In this document: piece by piece, positions 53,954 to 62,881 of the stretch
How the letters are laid out: each line of letters opens with the position of its first letter
Position numbering within the stretch: position 1 is the stretch's first letter
Assembly: GCA_964526565.1 (NCBI GenBank)
Contig: CAZGMC010000001.1
Span: forward strand, 1-64,000
Direction: 5' to 3'
DNA length: 64,000 nucleotides
Origin: CAZGMC01 sp964526565
GTDB lineage: Bacteria > Pseudomonadota > Alphaproteobacteria > DSM-16000 > Inquilinaceae
Position numbers and translations under genes: made by a program
Notes under the pieces: generated by a model
Told to the model about the DNA's origin: nothing
What the model saw: the letters and a program-made list of their open reading frames with translations, nothing else
Database searches by the model: none

Positions 53954-55783
53954 GTGACCGTGTCCCGCACGCCCCTGGACATCCTGCGCACCGTGTTTGG
54001 CTACGGCGCCTTCCGCGGTGCCCAGGCCGAGATCATAGACCACATCCTGGCCGGCGGCGAGGCGCTGGTGCTGATGCCGACCGGCGGCGGCAAGTCGCTG
54101 TGCTACCAGATCCCGGCCATGCTGCGCCCCGGCACCGGCGTGGTCGTGTCGCCGCTGATCGCCCTGATGCGCGACCAGGTGGAGGCATTGCGCCAGCTCG
54201 GCGTGCGTGCCGCGGCGTTGAATTCGTCGATCCCGTACCAGGAGCAGGTCGAGATCGAGTGGCGGCTCAAGGCCGGCGAGCTCGACCTCGTCTACGTCGC
54301 GCCCGAGCGGCTGCTCACCGACGCGTTCCTGGCGCTGCTGCGCCAGTGCCGGCTGGCCCTGGTTGCCATCGACGAGGCGCATTGCGTATCGCAGTGGGGC
54401 CACGACTTCCGCCCCGAGTACCTGCAGTTGCAGCGGCTGGCGGCCGAGTTTCCCGGCGTGCCGCGGATCGCCTGCACCGCCACCGCCGACCGCCCGACCC
54501 GGCGCGACATCCTGGAGCGGCTGGCGCTGGGCGACGCGCGGGTGTTCGTGGCCGGCTTCGACCGGCCCAACATACGCTACACCGTGGTCCCCAAGACCGG
54601 CCCGCAGAAGCAGCTCGAGCGGTTCATCGGCGGCGCCCACGACGGCCACGCCGGCATCGTCTACTGCCTGTCGCGGGCGCGCACCGAGGAGGTGGCGGCG
54701 AAACTGGCGGCGTCGGGACGGCTGGCGTTGCCCTATCATGCCGGGCTCGACCCGGCGGTGCGGCAGGCCAACCAGGACCGCTTCCTGCGCGAGGACGGCC
54801 TGATCGTGGTGGCGACGATCGCCTTCGGCATGGGCATCGACAAGCCGGACGTGCGCTTCGTCGCCCACCTGAACCTGCCCAAGAGCCTGGAGGCATACTA
54901 CCAGGAGACCGGCCGCGCCGGCCGCGACGGGCTGCCGGCCGACGCCTGGATGGCCTACGGCACCGAGGATGTGGCCAAGCTGACCCATTTCATCGACAGC
55001 TCGCAGGCCGCGGACCAGCAGAAGCACGTCGAGCGGCAGAAGCTGTCGGCGCTGCTCGGCTATTGCGAGACGACGCGCTGCCGGCGCCAGGTGCTGCTGG
55101 AATATTTCGGCGATTCGGGCGAGCCGTGCGGCAACTGCGACACCTGCCTGGACCCGCCGGAGACGTTCGACGGCACCGAGGCGGCGCAGAAGCTGCTGTC
55201 GTGCGTCTATCGCACCGGCCAGCACTTCGGCGCCGGCCACGTCATCGACGTGCTGATGGGCGGCGACACCGAGCGCATCAGCCGCCTGGGTCACGACCGG
55301 CTGTCGACCTATGGGATCGGCAAGGGCCTGGGGCGGGAGCAGTGGCGCTCGGTGGTTCGCCAGCTCGTGGCGCTCGGCCTGCTGGCGGTGGACGTGGAAG
55401 GCCACGGCGGCCTGCGTCTGGGTGCGGACGTGCGTCCGGTGCTGCGCGGCGAACGCCGCATCGCCCTGCGCCACGACCCGGCCCTGGAGCGCCGCCTGCG
55501 CCGCGCCGAGCAGCCGCCGGCGCGCAATGCCGCCGAACCCGTACGCCTGTCGCCCGCCGACGACGCCCTGTTCCAGGCGTTGCGCGCCCGCCGCATGGCC
55601 CTGTCCAAGGCCCAGGGCGTGCCGCCCTACGTGATCTTCCACGACACCACACTGATGGCCATGGCGCGGGAGAAGCCGACCCGCCTTGCGGACCTGGCCC
55701 GCCTGCCGGGGGTGGGCGAGGCCAAGCTGAAGCGCTACGGTGATGCGTTTCTCGAGGTGATTACGGAGGCGGCCGCGGGGTGA
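53954..55783 (+). CDS. recQ: ATP-dependent DNA helicase RecQ
   Basis: RecQ unwinds recombination and replication intermediates 3' to 5'. The 609-residue protein has Walker A PTGGGKSLCYQIPAML, the DEAH box IDEAHCVSQWGHDFRPEY, motif VI QETGRAGRDG, four zinc cysteines in the RQC region (CETTRC...CGNCDTC) and a C-terminal HRDC domain with LARLPGVGEAKLKRYG. GTG at 53954 or 53960 are both possible starts. It is divergent from the ThiE-like cluster. Confidence 0.95.
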   Translation: MTVSRTPLDILRTVFGYGAFRGAQAEIIDHILAGGEALVLMPTGGGKSLCYQIPAMLRPGTGVVVSPLIALMRDQVEALRQLGVRAAALNSSIPYQEQVEIEWRLKAGELDLVYVAPERLLTDAFLALLRQCRLALVAIDEAHCVSQWGHDFRPEYLQLQRLAAEFPGVPRIACTATADRPTRRDILERLALGDARVFVAGFDRPNIRYTVVPKTGPQKQLERFIGGAHDGHAGIVYCLSRARTEEVAAKLAASGRLALPYHAGLDPAVRQANQDRFLREDGLIVVATIAFGMGIDKPDVRFVAHLNLPKSLEAYYQETGRAGRDGLPADAWMAYGTEDVAKLTHFIDSSQAADQQKHVERQKLSALLGYCETTRCRRQVLLEYFGDSGEPCGNCDTCLDPPETFDGTEAAQKLLSCVYRTGQHFGAGHVIDVLMGGDTERISRLGHDRLSTYGIGKGLGREQWRSVVRQLVALGLLAVDVEGHGGLRLGADVRPVLRGERRIALRHDPALERRLRRAEQPPARNAAEPVRLSPADDALFQALRARRMALSKAQGVPPYVIFHDTTLMAMAREKPTRLADLARLPGVGEAKLKRYGDAFLEVITEAAAG

Positions 55784-55806
55784 GCGCCGTTCCTGCCGCC
55801 ATCCCA

Positions 55807-55835
55807 GTCATCCCCGCGCACGCGGGGGCCTTGAG
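55807..55835. repeat. Dispersed palindromic repeat, copy 1
   Basis: TCATCCCCGCGCACGCGGGG within 55807-55835 is a 30-bp element with an internal palindrome, 24 bp past the recQ stop. Variants recur at 56656-56681 and 57415-57580. The hairpin could also serve as the recQ terminator. Confidence 0.75.
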
Positions 55836-55879
55836 CAGATTGTGCAGGCCGTGATTTCGCCTGGATGGCACGACATCGC

Positions 55880-55903
55880 GTCGTACATAATGTCGTACAT
55901 AAT
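55880..55903. promoter_or_regulatory. Tandem 12-mers ahead of the second toxin-antitoxin pair
   Basis: GTCGTACATAAT occurs twice head to tail (55880-55891 and 55892-55903), 34 bp before the antitoxin ATG. Each holds a CATAAT that resembles a -10 box, so they may combine promoter and autoregulatory operator. Confidence 0.45.
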
Positions 55904-55936
55904 GTCGGGCATTCCGTCGGACCGAGGACTCCAACC

Positions 55937-56239
55937 ATGTCGTGGACATCGAAGGCTCTGAAGGGCGAGACGTTCACCTTCCGTCTTGAACCGCGCTTGA
56001 AGGCGGCGCTGGTCGAGGCTGCGGCCGAGGAGCACAAGCAGCCGGGCGAGTTGATGCGCGATCTGCTGGAGGCGCATATCGACTGCCGACGGCGCCGTGC
56101 CTTCGAGGAAGAGGCGCGGCGGCAATGCCTCGCCATCAATTCGCGGGCACGGACCCCGGACAGTGACGAAGCCGCGGTGCTGCGCGAACTGGGCGAGCAC
56201 CTCGACGCCGACGCGTTCGCTGACGAATGGCGGAGGTGA
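55937..56239 (+). CDS. Ribbon-helix-helix-type antitoxin
   Basis: The 100-residue protein has an N-terminal GETFTFRLEPRLKAALVEAA segment like Arc/MetJ ribbon-helix-helix repressors, then a helical, acidic tail (SDEAAVLRELGEHLDADAFA). It is the antitoxin of the overlapping MazF-type toxin. The ATG at 55937 follows GAGGA; a longer frame from 55865 runs through the repeat operator and is less likely. Confidence 0.82.
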   Translation: MSWTSKALKGETFTFRLEPRLKAALVEAAAEEHKQPGELMRDLLEAHIDCRRRRAFEEEARRQCLAINSRARTPDSDEAAVLRELGEHLDADAFADEWRR

Positions 56240-56562
56240 GACGCGGCGATCTGGTGACCGTGGCGGTGGCCGGGGATTACGGAAAGCCGCGCCCCGCTCT
56301 TGTCGTGCAGGACGATGCGTTCGCCGCCTTGGATTCGGTCACTCTGGTTCTGATCACCACGGATCTGCGGAACAGCCCTCTGCTCCGCATCCCCCTTCAG
56401 CCGACCACGGAAAACGGGTTGCGGCATCCGTCGCAGGTCATGATCGACAAGGTCATGACGATCCCGCGTGCCAAGCTCGGCCGGACCATCGGCAAGGCAG
56501 ATGCCGCAACCGTGGCGGCCGTCGATGAAGCCCTGTCGAGGTTTCTGGGCCTGAACCGATAG
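56227..56562 (+). CDS. MazF/PemK-family toxin
   Basis: The 111-residue protein has RRGDLVTVAVAGDYGKPRPA, the MazF N-terminal strand with the GKPRP motif, then LVVQDD, VTLVLITTD and HPSQVMIDKVMTIP. It overlaps the antitoxin by 13 bp, just as in the mazEF pair at 3.9-4.4 kb, but the two toxins are only distantly alike and the antitoxins differ in fold. Confidence 0.9.
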   Translation: MAEVRRGDLVTVAVAGDYGKPRPALVVQDDAFAALDSVTLVLITTDLRNSPLLRIPLQPTTENGLRHPSQVMIDKVMTIPRAKLGRTIGKADAATVAAVDEALSRFLGLNR

Positions 56563-56768
56563 GCGCGCCGGCCGGTTTCGGTGCGCAGCACGCTGCCGTC
56601 GCTACAAGAGCTTGTTCGCAAGGCAATATCGGCCGTTATGCTCCGAAAAAAGGCCGTTCCCGCGAGACCGGGGACCTTGAGATCGTTGTGCTGGTTCTTG
56701 GAGGCTTACCGGATCCCGATCTTGGGTCTTTCGAACTGTGTACACGATGACGTCGATGAAACGCTGAG

Positions 56769-57266
56769 TCAGAGCAGCCCGTAGCGGTTCACAGGCCAGT
56801 GGTCGCTGTCGAGAAGCCGGTCAAGGGTCCAGGGGCAGGCCTCGGGCAGGTCCGATGCGGCAATCCCGTCGCGGGCCAGGCCGCGGGCGGCGTCGCGGCG
56901 GGCTTCGCGATAGATTTTCTGCCGGGCAATCCTGCCGCGCAGGCTGGGGCTCATCTCCAGGTCGGAAGGGGCGTGGCGGCGGTGGACGATGACCAACTCC
57001 TCCCAGCCGCGGCGCGGATCGCGGGCCGGGGAATATTCGAGCTTGAGCAGGTGCTCGATTACGCGGATCAGGGTCTGCAGCAGGCTCTTGAGCTCGCGCC
57101 GGCCCAGGCTCTCGATCTCTTCGACGAGGTTCTCCCAGTCGATAGCGAGCCCGGCATGCCCCGCTGCCCGCCGCAACGCCTCGGCCTGCTCCAGCGCCCA
57201 GCGGTGGAAATCGGTCTCGTAGAGCGGCCGGTCGTCGGCGGGCAGGGACCGTGCGGGCTCGGTCAT
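56769..57266 (-). CDS. DUF29-family protein
   Basis: The 165-residue protein follows the DUF29 pattern: PLYETDFHRWALEQAEALRR, IDWENLVEEIESLGRRELKS, LIRVIEHLLKLEYS, PLSL-type ends and CPWTLDRLLDSDHWP. It is a helical, highly charged cytoplasmic protein, often repeated in alphaproteobacterial and cyanobacterial genomes and of unknown role. Confidence 0.9.
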   Translation of the reverse strand: MTEPARSLPADDRPLYETDFHRWALEQAEALRRAAGHAGLAIDWENLVEEIESLGRRELKSLLQTLIRVIEHLLKLEYSPARDPRRGWEELVIVHRRHAPSDLEMSPSLRGRIARQKIYREARRDAARGLARDGIAASDLPEACPWTLDRLLDSDHWPVNRYGLL

Positions 57267-57414
57267 CGCGGGGTCCTCTGTTCAGGCGCGGCTTGGCACG
57301 CCGGGCGGACGCGGCATGATAGTATATCGGCCGGGACGCTGCCACGATCCAGCCTTGTCTCGGTCATCCCGACTGTGCAGCAGGATCGTTCGTGCTACTG
57401 CGTCCTGCTCGACC

Positions 57415-57580
57415 CCATCGAGGTGCCCGCGTTCGCGGGCATCACACTTTTTTGCAATATTTCAGGAATCATTATCCACCAAGACGGTCATCCCCGCGAA
57501 AGCGGGGACCTCGAGACGATTGCGCGCGCTGCCGCAGCGTTCCCGAACCCATCGAGGTGCCCGCGTTCGCGGGCATGACC
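57415..57580. repeat. Three copies of the dispersed palindromic repeat
   Basis: Copies lie at 57415-57442, 57483-57515 (opposite orientation) and 57548-57580, each about 30 bp with a core like CCCGCGTTCGCGGG and an ATCGAGGT or ACCTCGAG edge. Together with 55807-55835 and 56656-56681 this is five copies in 1.8 kb. They fill the gene-free stretch 57267-57601 before cobM. Such elements can form hairpins in RNA. Confidence 0.8.
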
Positions 57581-57601
57581 GGTTTTCTCAAGCGGCGGCC
57601 C

Positions 57602-58366
57602 TCACTCCCCGCGCCCCCGCCGCGCCGCGTGGGAGAACGCCGCGCTGTAGAGCAGGCTGTCGGGGAAGGCTTCGGCGTTCAGCACGGCGCCGACCAGGAT
57701 GATCGCGGTCTTCTTGATTTGGGCGGCGTGGACCTTGCCGGCGATGTCGGCCAGGGTGCCGGTGACGATGCGCTGGTCGGGCCAGCTCGCGCGGCAGACA
57801 ACGGCCACCGGGCAGTCGGCGCCGCGCACCGGGGTCAGGTCGGCGACCACGGCATCGATGTTGCTCGCCGACAGGTGGATGGCCAGCGTCGCCCCGGTCG
57901 CGCCCAGCGTCCCCAGGTCCTCGCGGTTGGGCATGGCCGAGGTGCGCACGGTGGTGCGGGTGAGGATGATCGTCTGGCTGACCTCCGGCACCGTCAACTC
58001 GCGCTGCAGCGCGGCGGCGGCGGCGCAATAGGCCGGCACGCCCGGCACCACCGCGTAGGGGATGCCCAGCGCGTCGAGCCGGCGCATCTGCTCCGCCGTG
58101 GCGCCGTACAGCGACGGGTCGCCGGTATGCACCCGCGCCACGTCGCGGCCCGCCTCGTGCGCCGCCTGCATCTCGGCGACGATCTCGTCGAGCGTCATGG
58201 GTGCGGTGTCCAGCACCCGGGCGCCGGCGGGGGCGCAGGCCACCACCTCGCGCGGCACCAGCGAGCCGGCATAGAGCACCACCGGCGCCCGCGCGATCAG
58301 GTCGCGGCCGCGCACGGTGATCAGGTCGGGCGCGCCCGGCCCGGCGCCGATGAAATGGACGGTCAC
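57602..58366 (-). CDS. cobM: Precorrin-4 C11-methyltransferase
   Basis: CobM (CbiF in the cobalt-early route) adds a methyl at C11 of the corrin precursor. The 254-residue SAM-dependent enzyme has TVHFIGAGPGAPDLITVRGR, LYAGSLVP, VHTGDPSLYGATAEQMR and VVPGVPAYCAAAAAL. The GTG at 58366 overlaps the upstream stop as GTGA. It is the last gene of the operon. Confidence 0.95.
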   Translation of the reverse strand: MTVHFIGAGPGAPDLITVRGRDLIARAPVVLYAGSLVPREVVACAPAGARVLDTAPMTLDEIVAEMQAAHEAGRDVARVHTGDPSLYGATAEQMRRLDALGIPYAVVPGVPAYCAAAAALQRELTVPEVSQTIILTRTTVRTSAMPNREDLGTLGATGATLAIHLSASNIDAVVADLTPVRGADCPVAVVCRASWPDQRIVTGTLADIAGKVHAAQIKKTAIILVGAVLNAEAFPDSLLYSAAFSHAARRGRGE

Positions 58367-60201
58367 GGCACCCCCCGCATCTGCGAGCTCGCCTTGCCGG
58401 CATAGCCGCGCGGCGTATAGACCCAGACACCGCCGTCGGGCCGCGCCACGGTGCGCGTCTCGGTCGAGCCGATCAGGACCATGGTCAGCATGTCCACCTG
58501 ATCCGGGGTCAGGTCGGCCAGGCGCAGCACCCGCACCGCCTCCTCCGGCCGACCGAGCTGGCGGGCCAGCACCACCGGCGTGTCCGGCGACCGGTGCCGC
58601 AGCAGGATCTCGACGCTGTCGGCGAGCTGGTGCACGCGCTTCTTCGAGACCGGGTTGTACAGCGCCACCAGGAAGTCGGCTGCCGCCGCCGCCTCGACAC
58701 GGCGCAGGATCACCTCCCACGGGGTCAGCAGGTCGGACAGCGAGATCAGGCACAGGTCATGGGCCATCGGCGCGCCGGCCCGCGCCGCCGCCGCCTGGAA
58801 GGCCGAGACCCCCGGGACCACGGCGATCGCCACCCGCCGCCACTCCGGCCGCGGTGCCTTGTCGAGCAGCTCGAACACCAGCGTCGCCATGGCATAGATG
58901 CCGGGGTCGCCGGACGACACCAGCGCCACGGTCCGGCCCGCGGCGGCGAGGTCCAGCGCCGCCCGCGCCCGCAGCTCCTCCTTGCCCAGGGGGAAGTCGT
59001 AGCGCTCGACGTGGGCCGGCAGCGACCCGGCCAGGTCGTTGTACAGCCGGTAGCCGACCAGCGCGTCGGCGGCGCGCAGCACGGCGTCGGCCTCGGGCGT
59101 GCGCCAGTCCAAGGTGCCGGGGCCCAGGCCGACCACGAACAGCCGCCCGCGCGGCCGGCCGGCCCGCGCCGGGTCGATCGGCGCCGGGGCGCGGGCCACG
59201 GCGCAGGTCGCGCCCTTGGTGCGCACCTTGGGCACGATCAGTGCGCCCTCCGGCCCGGCCGCGGCCAGCGCCGCGCCCTCGGCGACGCCGTGGCAGCCGA
59301 CCTGCCGGAACACGACGTCGGAGGGATTGGCGAGCCGCGGCGCCTCCGCCTCCAGCGTCACGGCATCGTAGAACCGCACCGGCACGTTCAGCGCCGCCGC
59401 CGCGGCATGCACCGCCGGCTCGTCGGCCTTGACGTCAATGGAGAAGACGCCGGCGACCGCGCCCTCGGCCAGCCCGTGCTCGGCCAGGGTGCGGCGGACG
59501 AGGCCCGTCACCTCGTCCGGGTCGGCGCCGCGCTCCGCGCCCACGCCGACCGCCAGCACCGCAGGGTGGTAGACCAGGGTGCGCGGCGAGCCGACCTCGG
59601 CCCGCGCGGTCACGCGCAGGGTCAGGGGTGCGTCGGCCGCGAAGGGCAGGGCGCTCGCCGCCAGCCACGGCGCATCGCCGGCCAGGCCCACCGTGGCGCC
59701 GGCCAGCAGGTCGCCGGTGAACGGCTTGGCGTCCTCCGGATTGGCCAGGCGCCAGCCCGGCGGCGGGTCGTCCAGCGCCACGTCGAAGCGGACGTCGCCG
59801 GCGGTGGTGATCGCCGCCGCCGCGCCCAGCGCCGCGGCCAACCGTCGCGCCAGCCGGTGGGCGCCGTGGTGGCCGCCGAGCAGCGGCACCACCACCGACC
59901 CGTCCTCGGCCACCGCCAGCACCGGCGGCTCGGCCCGCTTGTCGGCCAGCACCGGGGCCAGCGCCCGCACCAGCACCGCCGCCGCGCACACGCCGATCAC
60001 CGGCCGGCCGGCGACGAACAGGCCGCGCAGGTGCTCCCCCGTCCGCGTGAACGACCGGTCGGCACCGTCGGCTCCGTCGGCGCGGCCGGCCAGCCCGTGC
60101 ACCTCCGCCCCGCCCTCTCCGGAACCGTCCAGGGCGGTGGCGATGCGCCGGCCCAGCGCCACGCCGGCCGGCGTCAGGGCAACGACGACCGGGCCGCTCA
60201 T
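58363..60201 (-). CDS. cbiG-cobJ: CbiG-CobJ fusion: cobalt-precorrin-5A hydrolase / precorrin-3B C17-methyltransferase
   Basis: In the 612-residue protein, residues 1-330 are CbiG-like (VVVALTPAGVALGRRIATAL, GRPVIGVCAAAVLVRALAPV, VLAVGVGAERGADPDEV) and about 353-612 are CobJ (RLFVVGLGPGTLDWRTPEAD, LVSSGDPGIYAMATLVFELL, VVPGVSAFQAAAARAGAP). CobJ/CbiH makes the C17 methyl and ring contraction; CbiG opens the ring lactone in the cobalt-early pathway. This fusion is a known one in alphaproteobacteria. It overlaps cobI (ATGA) and cobM (GTGA). Confidence 0.94.
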   Translation of the reverse strand: MSGPVVVALTPAGVALGRRIATALDGSGEGGAEVHGLAGRADGADGADRSFTRTGEHLRGLFVAGRPVIGVCAAAVLVRALAPVLADKRAEPPVLAVAEDGSVVVPLLGGHHGAHRLARRLAAALGAAAAITTAGDVRFDVALDDPPPGWRLANPEDAKPFTGDLLAGATVGLAGDAPWLAASALPFAADAPLTLRVTARAEVGSPRTLVYHPAVLAVGVGAERGADPDEVTGLVRRTLAEHGLAEGAVAGVFSIDVKADEPAVHAAAAALNVPVRFYDAVTLEAEAPRLANPSDVVFRQVGCHGVAEGAALAAAGPEGALIVPKVRTKGATCAVARAPAPIDPARAGRPRGRLFVVGLGPGTLDWRTPEADAVLRAADALVGYRLYNDLAGSLPAHVERYDFPLGKEELRARAALDLAAAGRTVALVSSGDPGIYAMATLVFELLDKAPRPEWRRVAIAVVPGVSAFQAAAARAGAPMAHDLCLISLSDLLTPWEVILRRVEAAAAADFLVALYNPVSKKRVHQLADSVEILLRHRSPDTPVVLARQLGRPEEAVRVLRLADLTPDQVDMLTMVLIGSTETRTVARPDGGVWVYTPRGYAGKASSQMRGVP

Positions 60202-60902
60202 CGCCACGCCTCCGGCCGCTTGGCCACCAGCAGGACGGAGAAATAGGGCGCGGTGTCGCCGGCCTCGGCCAGGGGCACGATGCGCTGGTCGGCCGTGGTG
60301 GCCCGCTCCACCAGCCAGGCGCGGTCGCGCAGGCTGAGCTCGCCGAGCAGCGTGCGCAGCCGCGGCAGGTGGCGGCCGACCTTGAACACCGCCACGGTGT
60401 CGGCGGCGGCCAGGGCCATGCGCAGGCGCTCGTCGGGCAGCAGGGCCGGGACGACAGTCAGCATCTCGTTGCGCGCCACCAGCGGCATCCCGGCGGCGCA
60501 GGCGCAGGCGTTCAGCGCCGATACGCCCGGCACTGCCACAACCGGGAAATCCTCGGCCAGCCGGCGGAACAGGTAGGCGAACGAGCCATACAGGAACGGG
60601 TCGCCCTCGCACAGCACGGCGACATCGCGGCCGGCGCGCAGGTGGGTGCCAATGTCCGTGGCGGCCCGGTCGTAGCCCTGCTGCGCCGCGGCGCTGTCGC
60701 GCATCGGCGTGGCGACGGCAATTTCCGCCTGGCTGCCGGAAAGATGCCCGGCGACGATGGCGCGGGCGAAGCTGTCGCCGCTCTCGGTCACCGGATAGGC
60801 GATCACCGGCGCGGCGCGCAGCAGGCGCAGCGCCTTGAGGGTCAGCAGCTCGGGGTCGCCGGGGCCGACACCGAGGCCGTAGACGGTGCCGGTGGCGCTC
60901 AC
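60198..60902 (-). CDS. cobI: Precorrin-2 C20-methyltransferase
   Basis: The 234-residue enzyme methylates precorrin-2 (or its cobalt form, CbiL) at C20. Motifs: GTVYGLGVGPGDPELLTLKA, VLCEGDPFLYGSFAYLFRRL and VVAVPGVSALNACACAAGMP. The GTG at 60902 overlaps the cobL stop as GTGA; an upstream ATG at 60920 is also in frame but lacks that overlap. Confidence 0.94.
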   Translation of the reverse strand: MSATGTVYGLGVGPGDPELLTLKALRLLRAAPVIAYPVTESGDSFARAIVAGHLSGSQAEIAVATPMRDSAAAQQGYDRAATDIGTHLRAGRDVAVLCEGDPFLYGSFAYLFRRLAEDFPVVAVPGVSALNACACAAGMPLVARNEMLTVVPALLPDERLRMALAAADTVAVFKVGRHLPRLRTLLGELSLRDRAWLVERATTADQRIVPLAEAGDTAPYFSVLLVAKRPEAWR

Positions 60903-62140
60903 GGCTTGACGACGCGCCACTGGGTGACCGGCATCAGCGGCCGCCAGCCGGAAAACGATCCGACCGGCGCGGCCCGCGCCACGGCGATGCGGGTCAAATC
61001 GCCGCCGCGATTGGTCCGTTCCTCGATCAACCTATGCTCCCCTTCCAGCGTCACGGTGTTGGCGGCCAGCCGGCCGCCCGGCGGCAGCGCCGCCCAGCAC
61101 GCCTCGACCAGTCCCGGCGCCGTCAGCCCGCCGCCGATGAACACCGCGTCGGGCCGTCCGGTGCTTTCGTCCAATCCGGCCAGGGCCGCCGGCGCCTCGC
61201 CCTGGATCAGGCGCAGCTCCGGCACGCCCAGCGCTGCGGCGTTCTCGGCGATCAGGGCGGCGCGGTCGGCGCGCGGCTCGACGGCGATGGCGCGGGTGCG
61301 CGGTGCGGCGCGCAGCCACTCGATGCCGATCGACCCCGACCCGGCGCCCACGTCCCACAGCGTCTGCCCCGGCAGCGGCGCCAGCAAAGCCAGGGTGGCG
61401 GCGCGCACCTCGCGCTTGGTGATCTGGCCCTCGTTGCGGAACGCCTCGTCGGGCAGGCCCGGCACCCGTGGCAGGGCGGCGGCGCCGGGGCCGGGGACAC
61501 AGGCGATGGCCAGGACGTTGAAGTCGTCGGTACGGTCGACGGCCCAGGCCTCGGCGGTGCCCGAGACGACGCTCTCGTGCGGACCGCCCATGCGGGCCAG
61601 CACGGTGATCCGGCTCGGCCCCCAGCCGCGGGCGGCGAGCAGGGCGGCGGCGCGGGCGGCGGCGGTGCCGTCGGCAGTCAGCGCCACCAGCCGCGCGCCC
61701 GGATACAGGAACAGGGCCAGCGTCTCGAGCGGACGGTTGTGCAGGGTCAGGCACTCCACCCCGTCGCGCGGCCACTTGAGCCGGGCGCAGGCCAGGGCGA
61801 AGGCCGATGGTGCCGGCACCACGACCAGGTCCTCCGGTGCGAACCGGCGGGCCAGCAGGGCACCGACGCCGTGCCACAGCGGGTCGCCCGAGGCCAGCAC
61901 GCACACCGGCCGGCCCCGGTATTCGGCCATCTCCGGGAACAGCGCCTTGAGCGGGCGCGGCCAGGGGCGGCGCGGGCGGCCGTCGTCGGGGATCATCGCC
62001 AGCACGCGCTCGTCGCCGGCCAGCAGGTGGGCACCGTCGACCAGGGCGCGCGCCGCCGCGCCCAGCCCGGCCAGGCCGTCCTCGCCGATGCCGACCACGG
62101 CCAGCCAGGGCGCCAGCCTGGGATCCGGGGCCTCGCTCAC
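60899..62140 (-). CDS. cobL: Precorrin-6Y C5,15-methyltransferase (decarboxylating)
   Basis: CobL makes two methylations and a decarboxylation to precorrin-8. The 413-residue protein has an N-terminal CbiE-like half (WLAVVGIGEDGLAGLGAAAR, VCVLASGDPLWHGVGALLAR) and a C-terminal CbiT-like half (KREVRAATLALLAPLPGQTL, WDVGAGSGSIGIEWLRAAP). The GTG at 62140 overlaps the cobH stop. Confidence 0.95.
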   Translation of the reverse strand: MSEAPDPRLAPWLAVVGIGEDGLAGLGAAARALVDGAHLLAGDERVLAMIPDDGRPRRPWPRPLKALFPEMAEYRGRPVCVLASGDPLWHGVGALLARRFAPEDLVVVPAPSAFALACARLKWPRDGVECLTLHNRPLETLALFLYPGARLVALTADGTAAARAAALLAARGWGPSRITVLARMGGPHESVVSGTAEAWAVDRTDDFNVLAIACVPGPGAAALPRVPGLPDEAFRNEGQITKREVRAATLALLAPLPGQTLWDVGAGSGSIGIEWLRAAPRTRAIAVEPRADRAALIAENAAALGVPELRLIQGEAPAALAGLDESTGRPDAVFIGGGLTAPGLVEACWAALPPGGRLAANTVTLEGEHRLIEERTNRGGDLTRIAVARAAPVGSFSGWRPLMPVTQWRVVKP

Positions 62141-62781
62141 GGCACCGGCCGGGTCAGGGCGTTGACGGCGGCGGCGGCCATGGCGCTGCCGCCACGCCGG
62201 CCGCGCAGGGTGACATAGGGGATGCCCAGGTCGGCGTCGATCAGCGCCTGCTTGGACTCCGCCGCGCCGACGAAGCCGACCGGGAAGGCCAGGATCACCG
62301 CCGGCCGCGGCCAGCCGTCCAGCAGCAGCTCGAGCAGGCGGAACAGGGCGGTCGGGGCATTGCCGACGGCGACGACGGCGCCCGGCAGCCGGCTGTGCCA
62401 CAGCTCGATGGCGGCGGCGGCGCGGGTGCAGCCCTGCTCGCGGGCCAGCGTGCGGGCGCGGGGCTCGTACAGGGTGCAGATCACCGGGTTGGCCAGGGGC
62501 AGGCGCTGCGGGATGACGCCCTCGGCGACCATGCGGGTGTCGGCCAGCACCGGCGCGCCTTTCAGCAGCGCCTCGGCCCCGGCGTTGGCAGCGTCCGGCG
62601 TCCACGCCAGGTCGGCGACGATGTCGGGCATGGCACAGGCATGGACGACGCGGATGACCAGTTCGGCCAGGTCGTCGGGCATGCCGGTCAGGTCGGTCTC
62701 CGCCCGCACGATGTCGAACGACCGGCGGTAGATCTCGGCGGGATCGCGGATGTAGTCGAGGGCGGTAGGGATGTCTGTCAT
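62137..62781 (-). CDS. cobH: Precorrin-8X methylmutase
   Basis: CobH moves the C11 methyl to C12, giving hydrogenobyrinate. The 214-residue protein has YIRDPAEIYRRSFDIVRAET, RVVHACAMPDIVADLAWT, DTRMVAEGVIPQRLP (with the active region) and GNAPTALFRLLELLLDG. The ATG at 62781 is preceded by AAGAAAAG. Confidence 0.96.
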   Translation of the reverse strand: MTDIPTALDYIRDPAEIYRRSFDIVRAETDLTGMPDDLAELVIRVVHACAMPDIVADLAWTPDAANAGAEALLKGAPVLADTRMVAEGVIPQRLPLANPVICTLYEPRARTLAREQGCTRAAAAIELWHSRLPGAVVAVGNAPTALFRLLELLLDGWPRPAVILAFPVGFVGAAESKQALIDADLGIPYVTLRGRRGGSAMAAAAVNALTRPVP

Positions 62782-62881
62782 GTTGCTTTTCTTGAAGCAC
62801 GGCGCCCGCCCCGCCGCCACTCCCGCGAGCCGGGGAGGGGGCAGAGGGTGCCGTCGGAAGGAGCGTGCATGGTCCGTGGCG

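Noticed and set aside
53709..53957. 82-codon plus-strand ORF whose stop overlaps the recQ GTG
   Set aside because: It is largely antisense to the histidine-kinase remnant, with no recognisable motif.
56581..56784. 67-codon plus-strand ORF after the MazF-type toxin
   Set aside because: It reads through a palindromic repeat copy and has no ribosome binding site or homologue that I recognise.
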